This document shows, one piece after another, positions 1 to 10,773 of a stretch of DNA of 33,629 nucleotides; the first letter of the stretch is position 1; every line of letters starts with the position of its first letter. This DNA is from an uncultured Gammaproteobacteria bacterium. Lineage in GTDB: Bacteria > Pseudomonadota > Gammaproteobacteria > Pseudomonadales > Pseudohongiellaceae. The notes under the pieces were generated by a model that saw nothing but the letters and a program-made list of their open reading frames with translations, was not told the DNA's origin and did no database searches. Where the stretch lies: assembly GCA_903862645.1 (NCBI GenBank), contig CAIOZF010000007.1, forward strand, positions 1 through 33,629. Reading direction: 5' to 3'. The translations under genes and the position numbers were made by a program.

Positions 1-1239
1 CAAACCGACATTGGGAACACTTCCCATGGTCGCGGGATTGAAGGCCCCATGCTCTTTGCAAAAATTGACGGTCGCGTCATAAACGCCAGAATAGCTGCTG
101 TCCGGGATCACCGCCTTGGTGTCGTATGCCTTGCCATCCGGCCCCCACCCCTTACCACTGTTACGAATCATGGCGGGCATAGAAGCGTCGATGATGATGT
201 CGCTGGGGACATGAAGATTGGTGATGCCCTTGTCAGAGTCCACCATCGCGATCGGCGGACGGGTCTGGTAGACAGCCTGAATATCGGCCTCAATCTGCTC
301 ACGCTGGGCCTGCGGCAGGCGTTTGATTTTCTCGTAAACGTCGCCAAGACCATTGTCCGAGTCCACGCCCAGCTCCTTGAACACCGCGGCGTGCTTGCTG
401 AAGACATCACTGAAATAAACGGTAACGGCATGACCGAACATGATCGGGTCGGACACTTTCATCATGGTCGCCTTCAGATGCAGGGAAAACAGCACACCCT
501 CTCGTTGCGCATCCTCGATCTGAGCTTTGTAAAAATCACGCAGTGCACGACAGCGCATCACGGAGGCATCGAATACCTCACCTGCCTGCAACGCTGTCTT
601 CTCCTTCAATACTTTGACTGTGCCGTCCTGTGCCACAAACTCGATACGCACGGCGCCCGCCGATGCAGACACCGCAGACTGTTCGCTTGAGTAGAAATCG
701 CCGTCGTTCATGTGCGCAACATGGGACTTGGAGTCCGCAGACCATTTTCCCATCGAGTGCGGATTTTTACGCGCGTACTCTTTGACAGGAGCAGCGACGC
801 GACGATCAGAGTTACCCTCACGCAGGACCGGGTTCACGGCGCTGCCGAGCACCTTGGCATAGCGAGTCTTGATCTCTTTCTCGGCGTCGGTGCGAGCGTC
901 TTCCGGATAGTCAGGTACGGCATAACCATGGGCTTGCAATTCCTTGATCGCTGCCTGTAACTGCGGAATGGAGGCGCTGACGTTGGGTAGCTTGATGATA
1001 TTGGCTTCCGGTGTCTGGGCCAGTTCACCCAGCTCAGCCAGCGCATCTGACTGACGTTGTGCGGGGGTCAAGTGGTCGTGAAGGTTGGCGATGATCCTGC
1101 CCGCCAAGGAAATGTCCTTGGTGTCGACGTTGATACCGGCCGGAGCGGTAAAGGTTCTGATGATCGGAAGCAGCGAATAGGTCGCCAGAGCCGGCGCTTC
1201 GTCTGTAATTGTGTAGATGATCGTCGATGCTGTGGTCAT
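1..1239 (-). CDS. icd: Monomeric NADP-dependent isocitrate dehydrogenase, N-terminal 413 residues (3' end outside window)
   Basis: TCA-cycle enzyme that oxidatively decarboxylates isocitrate to 2-oxoglutarate with NADP. The reading frame is open from ATG at 1239 to the window edge. The family is about 740 residues long, so roughly 55% is visible. The N-terminus has the typical [20 protein letters not shown] start. Residues S133, N136, R140 and R146 (within [16 protein letters not shown]) and K256 correspond, with an offset of one, to the isocitrate-binding residues known in the Azotobacter vinelandii monomeric enzyme. The conserved stretches [16 protein letters not shown] and GSVPNVGL are present. 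The start is supported by AAGGA just upstream. It diverges from rluE, as an isocitrate dehydrogenase gene does next to rluE in related genomes. This is not the dimeric Icd family. Confidence 0.97.
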   Translation of the reverse strand, partial: MTTASTIIYTITDEAPALATYSLLPIIRTFTAPAGINVDTKDISLAGRIIANLHDHLTPAQRQSDALAELGELAQTPEANIIKLPNVSASIPQLQAAIKELQAHGYAVPDYPEDARTDAEKEIKTRYAKVLGSAVNPVLREGNSDRRVAAPVKEYARKNPHSMGKWSADSKSHVAHMNDGDFYSSEQSAVSASAGAVRIEFVAQDGTVKVLKEKTALQAGEVFDASVMRCRALRDFYKAQIEDAQREGVLFSLHLKATMMKVSDPIMFGHAVTVYFSDVFSKHAAVFKELGVDSDNGLGDVYEKIKRLPQAQREQIEADIQAVYQTRPPIAMVDSDKGITNLHVPSDIIIDASMPAMIRNSGKGWGPDGKAYDTKAVIPDSSYSGVYDATVNFCKEHGAFNPATMGSVPNVGL

Positions 1240-1421
1240 TTTGTTTCCTTGAGTTGTTCTTGAATGCTGGAACAGATTACTGGAACCGGGTTAACCAGAA
1301 GGTCAGTCAGAGGCAGGAGGTTTGCACTCAATCATGTGTTCAATCAATTGTTTGCACTGCGAGGACCAACGGCAGTGGGTTTGAAGTTGGGCGCCCACGC
1401 TGGCGCCACAATTTGCGCCGG

Positions 1422-1430
1422 AGTATAGCA
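1422..1430 (-). promoter_or_regulatory. Possible extended -10 promoter for icd
   Basis: On the minus strand this reads TGCTATACT, an extended -10 element for the housekeeping sigma factor. No good -35 box is found at 15-18 bases upstream. It would give an icd leader of about 175 bases. A very similar TGCTATACTC core is found upstream of rnk at 17301-17309. This is a prediction from motif only. Confidence 0.3.
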
Positions 1431-1478
1431 GCACGGGCTTTGTTAGAATAGCCGCGCACCATACCCACTGGAGATCCG

Positions 1479-2018
1479 ATGGCCCGCCTGATTCTGCTCA
1501 ACAAACCTTACGACATGCTGTCGCAATTCACCGACGACACTGGCAGGAACACGCTCGCCAGCTGTATCCAAACGCCGGGTTTTTATCCAGCTGGACGCCT
1601 CGACCGGGACTCCGAAGGTCTCCTGCTGCTCACCGATGACGGTAAGCTGCAGCAGAAGATCAGCGATCCTCAGCACAAAATGGGGAAAGTCTACTGGGCG
1701 CAGGTGGAGGGTCTGATTGACGAAGCAGCCTTGCAGAAACTGGCTGGTGGCGTGCAACTCAACGACGGCATGACCAGGCTAGCCAAAGCGCGTGTGTTAG
1801 CGGAGCCCACAGTCTGGACTCGCGACCCGCCGATCCGTGAGCGTCGGAATATTCCGACATCCTGGGTCGAGCTTACCCTGTTCGAGGGCCGCAACCGCCA
1901 GGTAAGGCGCATGACCGCAGCCGTGGGTTTCCCCACGCTTCGCCTCATCCGTCACAGCATTGGTCCGTGGAGCCTGGGATCATTGCAGCCCGGAGAATCG
2001 AGACTGCTGGAAATCTAG
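1479..2018 (+). CDS. rluE: 23S rRNA pseudouridine(2457) synthase RluE
   Basis: Isomerises a uridine in 23S rRNA (U2457 in E. coli) to pseudouridine during ribosome assembly. The product is 179 residues and belongs to the RsuA/RluB/RluE/RluF branch. It starts directly with the catalytic domain ([14 protein letters not shown]) and has no S4 domain, as expected for RluE. The catalytic motif [17 protein letters not shown] places the active-site aspartate at D42. The C-terminal motif [21 protein letters not shown] is typical of the family. GGAG at about 1470-1473 precedes the ATG. It diverges from icd and meets moaE tail to tail with one base between the two stop codons. Confidence 0.95.
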   Translation: MARLILLNKPYDMLSQFTDDTGRNTLASCIQTPGFYPAGRLDRDSEGLLLLTDDGKLQQKISDPQHKMGKVYWAQVEGLIDEAALQKLAGGVQLNDGMTRLAKARVLAEPTVWTRDPPIRERRNIPTSWVELTLFEGRNRQVRRMTAAVGFPTLRLIRHSIGPWSLGSLQPGESRLLEI

Positions 2019-2019
2019 A

Positions 2020-2511
2020 TCAGTGCGGAACATCCGGATCGGTTTTGTCGGTGACCCAACGTTCTCTGGCAGCTTCATCGGCAGCGCGGCTCTCGATCCA
2101 CTGCGCCCCCGCTGAAGTGCTCTGTCTTTTCCAGAACGGGGCACGAGTCTTCAGGTAATCCATGATGAATTCTGCGGCGGCAAAGGCATCACCGCGATGC
2201 GTGCTGGCGACACCGACGTAGACGATCTGATCACCACCGCGCAGCTCCCCTACCCGGTGGATCACGCGGCAGGCCTGGACATCCCAGCGAGCGCGGGCCT
2301 GCGTCTCAATGTCCACCAGTGCCTTCTCCGTCATGCCAGGATAATGTTCGAGGAAAAGTGATTCGACGCGCGGCTCAAGAGTGGTGGTGCTCTCGTAAAA
2401 CTCGCGCACCAGACCGGTAAAGGTCACGATGGCGCCAGCATTGGCGGCCTCTTCGCGCAGGCCACAATACTGTTCGGCAATATCGAAGTCCTGTGTCTGC
2501 ACCAGGATCAC
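2020..2511 (-). CDS. moaE: Molybdopterin synthase catalytic subunit MoaE
   Basis: Large subunit of molybdopterin synthase. It transfers sulfur from the MoaD C-terminal thiocarboxylate to cyclic pyranopterin monophosphate. With GTG at 2511 as start the product is 163 residues. The motif AIVTFTGLVRE carries the conserved arginine. The lysine pair in LKTRAPFWKRQ (K121 and K128, seven residues apart) matches K119 and K126 of the E. coli enzyme. I chose GTG 2511 rather than the in-frame TTG at 2517 because the AGGAGG at 2523-2518 is six bases from the GTG but directly abuts the TTG. Last gene of a moaC-moaD-moaE operon. Confidence 0.95.
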   Translation of the reverse strand: MILVQTQDFDIAEQYCGLREEAANAGAIVTFTGLVREFYESTTTLEPRVESLFLEHYPGMTEKALVDIETQARARWDVQACRVIHRVGELRGGDQIVYVGVASTHRGDAFAAAEFIMDYLKTRAPFWKRQSTSAGAQWIESRAADEAARERWVTDKTDPDVPH

Positions 2512-2513
2512 GC

Positions 2514-2774
2514 TCAACCTCCTGTCATTGGTGGAAAGAACGCCACCTCTTCGCCACCACGCAGCACATGGCTTCGCGGCACGATGGTCTGATCCACTGC
2601 CACCAGCACGCGGGACTTGTCCTGCAATGCCGCCCAGCGCTCACCCCTGATATCGACAAGGTGATCGACCAATTGTCCGACATTGGTCACCTGTGCCGGC
2701 AACGGCAGGGTCTCCGCAGAAGCGCCCAGCTCTTCGCGCAGGCTGGCGAAAAAATTGATTGTCAGCGTTGTCAT
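2514..2774 (-). CDS. moaD: Molybdopterin synthase sulfur carrier subunit MoaD
   Basis: Small ubiquitin-like sulfur carrier of 86 residues. It ends in the required Gly-Gly (PPMTGG), which is adenylated and thiocarboxylated before sulfur is donated in the MoaE complex. The ubiquitin-fold pattern is visible: INFFASLREELG at the start and VLRGGEEVAFFPP near the end. A G-rich ribosome site (GGGGGGAG) lies just before ATG 2774. The stop codon is two bases before the likely moaE start, so the two subunits should be co-translated in a fixed ratio. The activating enzyme (MoeB-type) is not in the window. Confidence 0.95.
   Translation of the reverse strand: MTTLTINFFASLREELGASAETLPLPAQVTNVGQLVDHLVDIRGERWAALQDKSRVLVAVDQTIVPRSHVLRGGEEVAFFPPMTGG
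2518..2523 (-). promoter_or_regulatory. moaE ribosome binding site inside the moaD 3' end
   Basis: The minus strand reads AGGAGG. These bases include most of the two glycine codons (GGA GGT) that end MoaD. The catalytic Gly-Gly tail therefore also supplies the Shine-Dalgarno sequence of moaE. It decides the moaE start in favour of GTG 2511. Confidence 0.75.
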
Positions 2775-2808
2775 CTACTCCCCCCAGAACTCGATCATAT
2801 TTTGTAAA

Positions 2809-3288
2809 TTATTGACCACGCACATAGTGCCCGGACTTACCACCAAGCTTTTCCTGCAGGCATATCTTCTCGATCACCATGCCCTTGTCCACTGCCTTGC
2901 ACATATCGTAGATAGTCAAAGCCGCCACCGATGCCGCCGTTAACGCCTCCATCTCGACGCCCGTCTTGCCATCAAGACTGCAGACAGCGGTGATGATGAT
3001 GCGATTGACGGCTTCATCGATCTCGAAGTCGACCTTCACAGAGTTCAGCATCAGCGGATGGCACAACGGAATCAGGTCCGAGCACTTCTTGGCAGCCTGA
3101 ATGCCGGCAATCCTGGCAACGGCCAGCACATCGCCCTTTTTGTGGCCGCCGGCAACAATCAGCTGCAACGTCGCCGGCTGCATGACAACAGTAGCCTGCG
3201 CCGTGGCAGAACGACTGGTGATGGCCTTGCCGCCGACATCGACCATGCGGGCGTTACCCTGTGCATCAAGATGCGTCAATTCATTCAT
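2809..3288 (-). CDS. moaC: Cyclic pyranopterin monophosphate synthase MoaC
   Basis: Second enzyme of molybdenum cofactor synthesis. It converts the MoaA product (3',8-cyclo-7,8-dihydro-GTP) to cyclic pyranopterin monophosphate. At 159 residues it is full length. Family motifs seen are [16 protein letters not shown] at the start, [13 protein letters not shown] in the middle, and [13 protein letters not shown] with the conserved aspartate and lysine at D128 and K131, the same numbers as the E. coli active-site residues. It heads the moaC-moaD-moaE operon, with 34 bases to moaD. moaA and moaB/mog are not in the window. It diverges from nudJ. Confidence 0.96.
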   Translation of the reverse strand: MNELTHLDAQGNARMVDVGGKAITSRSATAQATVVMQPATLQLIVAGGHKKGDVLAVARIAGIQAAKKCSDLIPLCHPLMLNSVKVDFEIDEAVNRIIITAVCSLDGKTGVEMEALTAASVAALTIYDMCKAVDKGMVIEKICLQEKLGGKSGHYVRGQ

Positions 3289-3502
3289 TATCTGGGGTCA
3301 CCCTTTCTCTGATCGCTGGCTCTGGAGTTGCCCGGCGCGCAAATTGCTCGCGGGCGGCCATTATCCACTTTATGTCCCGAGAGCTGAAGCGAATCGTAGA
3401 GACACTGGATTGCCCAGCTGCGGGCATGATTCCAAGAGGCATTTAGCACCGATTTGCGGTAGGATTGCGCCTTCGTTGCAACCACCGTCACAGAGCCTGC
3501 AG

Positions 3503-3952
3503 ATGCCCCAATGGACCCCTCACAAGACCGTCGCCACCGTCGTTGAGAAGGATGGACATTTCTTGATTGTGGAAGAGTCCATTGAAGGCAAGATTGTCTA
3601 TAACCAGCCAGCCGGGCATCTTGAAGAGGGCGAAAGCCTGTTCGAGGGAGCGCTCAGGGAGACCCTGGAAGAGACAGCCTGGCTGGTCACGTTGACCGGC
3701 TTTCTCGGGTTGTATCAATACACGGCCGAAAGCAATCGGATCTGCTATGTGCGCAGTTGCTTCATCGCCGAGCCCCGGCAGCATTTCCCCGACAAGCCAC
3801 TGGACACCGGTGTCCAGCGTGCCTTGTGGATGACGCGAGCCGACCTGGTCAAACGCCAGGAACAGCTGCGCAGCCCCATCGTGTTGCGGGTCATCGATGA
3901 TTACCTGGCGGGTAGACATTATCCGCTCGATCTCGTCCACTACATGAACTGA
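3503..3952 (+). CDS. nudJ: Nudix hydrolase, NudJ family phosphatase
   Basis: Small Nudix enzyme of 149 residues. In E. coli NudJ removes phosphate from nucleoside tri- and diphosphates and from the thiamine precursor HMP-PP. The start MPQWTPHKTVATVVEKDG, the NQPAGHLEEGESL loop and the C-terminal RYPLD-like end (GRHYPLDLVHYMN) all match NudJ. The Nudix box is GHLEEGESLFEGALRETLEE followed by TAW. The metal-binding RE..EE glutamates are intact, but the usual glycine after EEx is alanine. The frame is open upstream to 3101. I chose ATG 3503 because family homology begins there and the upstream part lies in the moaC region. First gene of a block with mnmA, hflD and purB, the same order as in E. 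coli. Confidence 0.92.
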   Translation: MPQWTPHKTVATVVEKDGHFLIVEESIEGKIVYNQPAGHLEEGESLFEGALRETLEETAWLVTLTGFLGLYQYTAESNRICYVRSCFIAEPRQHFPDKPLDTGVQRALWMTRADLVKRQEQLRSPIVLRVIDDYLAGRHYPLDLVHYMN

Positions 3953-4008
3953 TCTGTACCGATTTGCACGGCCGGCCCAACACTCACTTAAAACGCTGAA
4001 CTCAGGAT

Positions 4009-5116
4009 ATGCAAGACCACTCAAACAACACAGCCAATGCGTCCACCCGCGTCATGGTCGGCATGTCCGGCGGTGTCGATTCCTCTGTAGCTGCACTGCT
4101 GTTGATCGAGCAGGGCTATCAGGTGGAAGGCCTGTTCATGAAGAACTGGGAGGAGGACGACGACACCGAGTACTGCACTGCAAAGGCCGATCTGGCGGAT
4201 GCCGCATCGGTCTGCCAAACCCTCGGTATCCGTTTGCACACCGCCAACTTTGCGGCGGAATACTGGGATAACGTCTTCGAGCATTTCATTCAGGAGTACC
4301 GTGCTGGCCGCACCCCCAATCCGGACATCCTTTGCAACCGGGAAATCAAGTTCAAGGCATTCCTGGACTATGCCACTGAACTGGGTGCCGACCTGATCGC
4401 TACCGGGCACTACGCCCGCCGGGCGGTGCGAAAGACAGCCAACGGGCTACAGACCCTGTTGCTCAAGGGGCTCGACAACAACAAGGATCAGAGCTATTTC
4501 CTGAGCGCCGTCAACGCGGCATCACTGGATCGCAGCCTGTTTCCGGTTGGTGAACTAGAGAAGCCGGTGGTGCGCGACCTCGCTGCCAGACACGGCCTCA
4601 TCACCCATGACAAGAAAGACAGCACTGGCATCTGCTTCATCGGTGAGCGCAAGTTCAAGGACTTCCTGCAGCGCTACCTGCCTGCCCAGCCAGGCGTGAT
4701 AGAGACGGTCGCTGGGGAAGTCGTCGGCCAGCATCACGGATTGATGTACCACACCTATGGCCAGCGCCAGGGTTTGGGCATCGGCGGACTGCAACAACAT
4801 GGCGAGGCGCCCTGGTATGTCGTTGGCAAGGATCTGCAACGCAACGTGCTGTTGGTCGCGCAAGGGAATGACAATCCATGGCTGTTCTCGTCCACACTGC
4901 GTGCAACCCAGCTGGCGTGGATAAATCGCATACCGCCCGCCCTTCCCCTGCGCTGTGCCGCAAAGATCCGTTACCGGCAGGCCGATCAAGAGTGCATCGT
5001 GGATCAGCAGGGTGACGACGCCGTACTGGTCAGCTTTACCAGCCCGCAGCGCGCGGTGACGCCGGGACAAACAATTGTGTTTTATGAGGGAGAAGTGTGT
5101 CTTGGAGGAGCGGTCA

Positions 5117-5136
<20 letters not shown>
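4009..5136 (+). CDS. mnmA: tRNA-specific 2-thiouridylase MnmA
   Basis: Inserts sulfur at C2 of the wobble uridine of tRNA-Glu, -Gln and -Lys, with ATP and a sulfur relay as donor. It has 375 residues, full length. The PP-loop ATPase motif SGGVDSS lies at 20-26. The two catalytic cysteines are C109 (NPDILCN) and C209 (GICFIGER). The family stretches [28 protein letters not shown] and YNGEVCLGG-like [10 protein letters not shown] are present. The start at 4009 has only AGGA almost touching it, so a later start near 4054 is possible but would leave almost no residues before the ATPase motif. The gene overlaps hflD by 20 bases. Confidence 0.97.
5104..5110 (+). promoter_or_regulatory. Strong ribosome binding site fixing a TTG start for hflD
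   Basis: GGAGGAG lies inside the mnmA coding end, six bases before TTG 5117. The only ATG choices in this frame are far upstream (5075) inside mnmA without a ribosome site, or deep in the gene at the APLFMLNP stretch. This makes TTG 5117 the best start. Confidence 0.7.
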
Positions 5137-7299
<2,163 letters not shown>

Positions 7300-7329
7300 T
7301 AATAAGTTTATAAAACAAAGGTATATATC

Positions 7330-8532
7330 GTGAATGCTAAGGTGTTACCAGAGGACTTCGACCGCGAGGATTTCCTGCGGAATTACTGGCAGAAGAAGCC
7401 CCTGCTCATCCGCGCACGGGGCAAGGCCTTTGTGGACCCTGTCGAGCCGGAGGAACTGGCGGGGTTCGCCTGCGAGGACTTCATCGAGTCCCGGCTGATC
7501 CAATCCTATCCCGGAAATGGAGCCAGTCAGTGGACGTTGCGCAACGGCCCATTCACCGAACAGGACTTCCGGCACCTCCCGGAGACCCACTGGAGCCTGC
7601 TGGTTCAGGCCGTCGATCAGTGGCATGAGGGGGTGCGCGCGATGCTGGATGACTTCCGCTTCATCCCCAGTTGGCGCATCGACGACGTCATGATCAGCTA
7701 TGCCACTGATGGCGGTGGCGTCGGGCCGCATTTCGATTATTACGACGTGTTCCTGATTCAGGGGCTGGGCAAGAAACGCTGGCGGCTGGGTGGTCATGTC
7801 GACAGCAGCAGTGCCATGCTGCCGGATACCCCTCTGCGACTGCTGGCGCAGTTCCATACCGAGGAAGACTGGATCGTCGAGCCCGGCGATATTCTCTATC
7901 TGCCACCGAATCTGGCGCATTATGGCGTTGCGATTGGCGACAGTATTACCTACTCGATTGGTTTTCGCACGCCGTCCATCGCCGGCATCATCGATGATCT
8001 GAGCAGCGAGATGATGCAGGAATTGCGCGAAGACCAGCGCTATGTCGATACCGACCCACGTCTGCCGACACGCACTGGCGAGATCGATGCGCAAGTTGCG
8101 GAACAATTGATTGGTCTATTGCAGCAGCGGTTGCTGAATCCGGAGAAGGTCACACGCTGGTTCGGCCGCTACATGACCGCGCCGAAGTATGCAGACCTTG
8201 TGCAGGTCAACGAGCTGCAGCTCGATCCCGAAGCCCTTCGGGATGACCTGGAGGCTGGTCTGAGACTCGTGAAGAACCCGTCATCGCGCTTTGCTTTCAC
8301 TGTACAAAGTCGCGGTGCCGCCGAACTTTTCGTCGATGGCCATGCGATTACCTGTCCTGCCAGTCTCGTTGGCCTGTTGCCTGCACTGTGCGATGCGCCA
8401 GCCCAGGGCCCGATCCTCGATACCATCTGTCAGGCACTGCTGGGCGACGGCGATGACGGTGCCGTGTTACTGGCCAGACTTTATAATCAAGGCAGCTTGC
8501 TGCCCGATCTGGATGAAGAGGACGACGAATGA
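7330..8532 (+). CDS. roxA: Ribosomal protein uL16 arginine 3-hydroxylase RoxA (YcfD family)
   Basis: JmjC/cupin 2-oxoglutarate- and Fe(II)-dependent oxygenase. In E. coli it hydroxylates an arginine of ribosomal protein L16. It has 400 residues. The iron ligands are H134 and D136 (GPHFDYYDVFL) and H197 (PPNLAHYGV), with the facing motifs LGKKRWRLG and PGDILYLPP. The C-terminal half matches the dimerisation and winged-helix part of the family. The start is GTG 7330, eight bases after AAAGG. In E. coli ycfD also lies near purB. It overlaps the next gene by four bases (ATGA), pointing to translational coupling. Confidence 0.93.
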   Translation: MNAKVLPEDFDREDFLRNYWQKKPLLIRARGKAFVDPVEPEELAGFACEDFIESRLIQSYPGNGASQWTLRNGPFTEQDFRHLPETHWSLLVQAVDQWHEGVRAMLDDFRFIPSWRIDDVMISYATDGGGVGPHFDYYDVFLIQGLGKKRWRLGGHVDSSSAMLPDTPLRLLAQFHTEEDWIVEPGDILYLPPNLAHYGVAIGDSITYSIGFRTPSIAGIIDDLSSEMMQELREDQRYVDTDPRLPTRTGEIDAQVAEQLIGLLQQRLLNPEKVTRWFGRYMTAPKYADLVQVNELQLDPEALRDDLEAGLRLVKNPSSRFAFTVQSRGAAELFVDGHAITCPASLVGLLPALCDAPAQGPILDTICQALLGDGDDGAVLLARLYNQGSLLPDLDEEDDE

Positions 8533-9356
8533 CCCTGCCCTGCAATCGAGTTCGCGAGACCCTGAACTGTTGCTGCAAAACACTGCGTTCAGTGCTGATG
8601 ATTTGCACCGCCTGCGGCCTGCTCGCGCTGGGGAGTCTGTCGCAAAATGCCGCCGCACAGACTTCCAGCGGCGAGCTGGCCGTAGTCCAAATCGTTCGCC
8701 TGCAGCATCGCGACCCCGCGCCGATCCGAGAGGCCATTGCGCCCTTCCTCGATGAGCGCGGCGCCATCAGCCAGCTTGACAACAACCTGATCATCAGCAC
8801 CACACGCACCAATCTCGCTGAACTGCAGAGCCTGATTCTTGAGCTTGACGTGCCGCGCCGACAACTGCGCGTCAGTGTCGACTTCCGCTATGGCCGGCCA
8901 GCCCAACCCACTCTCAGCGACGGCGGCGTAATCACCACCATCGCCACGCAGGAGCCGACCGATTACGCCGTGCAAAGTATCGTCGTCAATGAGGGGGAGT
9001 TCGCCCACTTCAGTCTCCTCGCCAGCACGCCGCGCACCGGTCTACGATTCACGGAGCTGGGCGCAGTGCTCAGCCAGGAGGCCGAACAGACTGGCAGCAC
9101 CCTGACCGTCAGCGCCGAATTACGCCGTGAGCGGGCGTTCCTCAATATCGCCGCCACCCAGCGCCAGGCGGGTACCGCGCAGAGCACCACTGTCGTCAGC
9201 AGTACGCTCGAAGTGGATTTCAATGACTGGCAGATCGTCAGCAGCCGCGCCATCGGTAATCAAAACGGAATCCCAGCGAACTCCGCCACGACACAGGTAC
9301 TGGCAACCACCAATACCCCGGAGGCGGTCGCTGTGCGCGTGGAACTGTTGCCTTGA
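8529..9356 (+). CDS. Exported protein with a secretin N-type (NolW-like) domain
   Basis: Unnamed protein of 275 residues. Residues 1-43 look like a long signal peptide: a basic and Cys-rich start, a hydrophobic core SVLMICTACGLLALGSL, and a likely cut after NAAA. Residues 50-120 fit the short secretin N1 repeat: VVQIVRLQHRDPAPIREAI, then a Gly-Ala turn, NNLIIST, and LQSLILELDVPRRQLRVSV. The rest is beta-rich with no secretin barrel, ending at ELLP. It is therefore a small periplasmic protein, not a channel. It starts inside the roxA stop codon (ATGA overlap) and precedes pabB by 49 bases. No type II, III or IV secretion or pilus gene is near. The function is unknown. A later start at ATG 8598 would still give a signal peptide. 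Confidence 0.8.
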   Translation: MTLPCNRVRETLNCCCKTLRSVLMICTACGLLALGSLSQNAAAQTSSGELAVVQIVRLQHRDPAPIREAIAPFLDERGAISQLDNNLIISTTRTNLAELQSLILELDVPRRQLRVSVDFRYGRPAQPTLSDGGVITTIATQEPTDYAVQSIVVNEGEFAHFSLLASTPRTGLRFTELGAVLSQEAEQTGSTLTVSAELRRERAFLNIAATQRQAGTAQSTTVVSSTLEVDFNDWQIVSSRAIGNQNGIPANSATTQVLATTNTPEAVAVRVELLP

Positions 9357-9405
9357 AGATGGCTTTGTTTAACTCCAGGACGCTCTTGTCACAGGCGAGA
9401 CTCGC

Positions 9406-10749
9406 ATGAGCGATACGGTCACGAACGAGTATTTCCTGCAAGAGTTGCCATACCAGCGCGACAGCGCCGGGCTGCTCAGCCGGCTGGCCGCGCTGTCAGG
9501 GCTGGTGTTTCTGGACAGCGGACTGGGCGATCCCCATTACCACCAGAACGTGCGCCATGACATCCTCAGCGCGCTGCCTGACGTGCAGATCATCGAGGAA
9601 GCCGGCGCGGTTAGAATCATTGCTGCAAACTCGGCATCGCTGTTTGCTGGGGATGTTTTTGCCGCCGTCGACACAGCCCTGCAGCGCCAGCGTCCGCCCG
9701 ATGCCCGGATACCAGAGCCAATCGCGCACTTGCCTTTCAAGGGCGGTGCTATCGGCTGTTTCGGTTATGAGCGCCAGTCCCGGATCGGCATCTACTCATG
9801 GGCAATCATCGTCGACCATCAGCTAGCCAAAACCTTGCTGTTCGCACTGCCGAACTGTCCTTCAGCCACGCTACAGCGGGTCTTGCGGTCGCTACAGACC
9901 GTGCCGGACGCGCCGCTGCCCTTCAGCCTTGACGAGGCCTTCACAGCCAATTTCACGGCAGCTACCTACAAGACCGCATTCGACAGGATTCAAGACTATA
10001 TTCACGCGGGCGACTGCTATCAGGTCAACCTCGCGCAGCGTTTCTCATCACGCTATGAAGGCAACCCGCTGAGCGCTTATCTGCAATTGCGCCAACACAT
10101 CCACAGCCCCTTCGCTGCCTACCTCCAGCGCGAGGACGGCGCCGTGCTCAGTTTCTCTCCCGAACGCTTCCTCGCGGTGGGCGATGGCAAGGCGCTGACC
10201 CAGCCGATCAAGGGTACGCGTCCGCGCTCTGCAGACGCGGTGCTGGACCGACGAATGGCAGACGAACTGCTGGCAAGTGACAAAGACCGGGCGGAAAACC
10301 TGATGATAGTGGATCTGCTGCGCAACGACTTGGGGAGCCTCTGTGCAACCGGCTCGGTGCAGGTCGACCAGCTTTTCACGCTGCAAAGCTTCAGCAACGT
10401 GCATCATCTGGTGAGCAGCATCAGTGGCAGACTTGGCGCGGAACATTCGCCGCTGGATTTGTTGCGCAACTGCTTTCCGGGCGGATCAATCACCGGGGCG
10501 CCGAAACACCGGGCGATGCAAATAATCGAGGAATTGGAGCCGGACGGACGCGCGGTCTACTGCGGTGCTATCGTCTATGTCGGATTTGACGGCAGAATGG
10601 ATAGCAACATTACCATCCGTACCCTGCTTTGCGATGCTCCCGATATTCTGTGCTGGGGTGGAGGCGGCATCGTGGCCGACTCCGTCTGGAGCGCTGAATA
10701 TCAGGAGTGCTTTGACAAAATAAACAATATTATCAAAGAGCTGGAGTGA
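9406..10749 (+). CDS. pabB: Aminodeoxychorismate synthase component I PabB
   Basis: Forms 4-amino-4-deoxychorismate from chorismate and ammonia, the first step to p-aminobenzoate and folate. It has 447 residues. The N-terminal part shows FKGGAIGCFGYE. The chorismate-binding domain has QPIKGTRPR with the PabB-type catalytic lysine K269 (anthranilate synthase has alanine here), then RAENLMIVDLLRND and PGGSITGAPKHRAMQIIEELEP. The glutaminase partner PabA is not adjacent. It converges on thrH. The pabB-thrH-cysH arrangement is the same as in Pseudomonas. Confidence 0.95.
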   Translation: MSDTVTNEYFLQELPYQRDSAGLLSRLAALSGLVFLDSGLGDPHYHQNVRHDILSALPDVQIIEEAGAVRIIAANSASLFAGDVFAAVDTALQRQRPPDARIPEPIAHLPFKGGAIGCFGYERQSRIGIYSWAIIVDHQLAKTLLFALPNCPSATLQRVLRSLQTVPDAPLPFSLDEAFTANFTAATYKTAFDRIQDYIHAGDCYQVNLAQRFSSRYEGNPLSAYLQLRQHIHSPFAAYLQREDGAVLSFSPERFLAVGDGKALTQPIKGTRPRSADAVLDRRMADELLASDKDRAENLMIVDLLRNDLGSLCATGSVQVDQLFTLQSFSNVHHLVSSISGRLGAEHSPLDLLRNCFPGGSITGAPKHRAMQIIEELEPDGRAVYCGAIVYVGFDGRMDSNITIRTLLCDAPDILCWGGGGIVADSVWSAEYQECFDKINNIIKELE

Positions 10750-10753
10750 TTTA

Positions 10754-10773
10754 GTAATCAAATATCTGATTAC
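10754..10773. terminator. AT-rich inverted repeat between convergent pabB and thrH
   Basis: GTAATCA and TGATTAC form a perfect seven-base stem around a six-base loop, exactly between two converging genes and overlapping the thrH stop. It is AT-rich and has no T-run on either side, so it would be a weak terminator at best. Confidence 0.25.

Noticed and set aside
49-690. 213-codon plus-strand frame at the left edge
   Set aside because: It is antisense to the monomeric isocitrate dehydrogenase, whose minus-strand frame is uninterrupted and matches the family throughout.
2515-2517. TTG start for moaE
   Set aside because: It touches the AGGAGG with no spacer; GTG 2511 has a six-base spacer.
5075-5116. 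Upstream ATG start for hflD
   Set aside because: It lies inside mnmA with no ribosome site, while TTG 5117 has GGAGGAG at ideal spacing.
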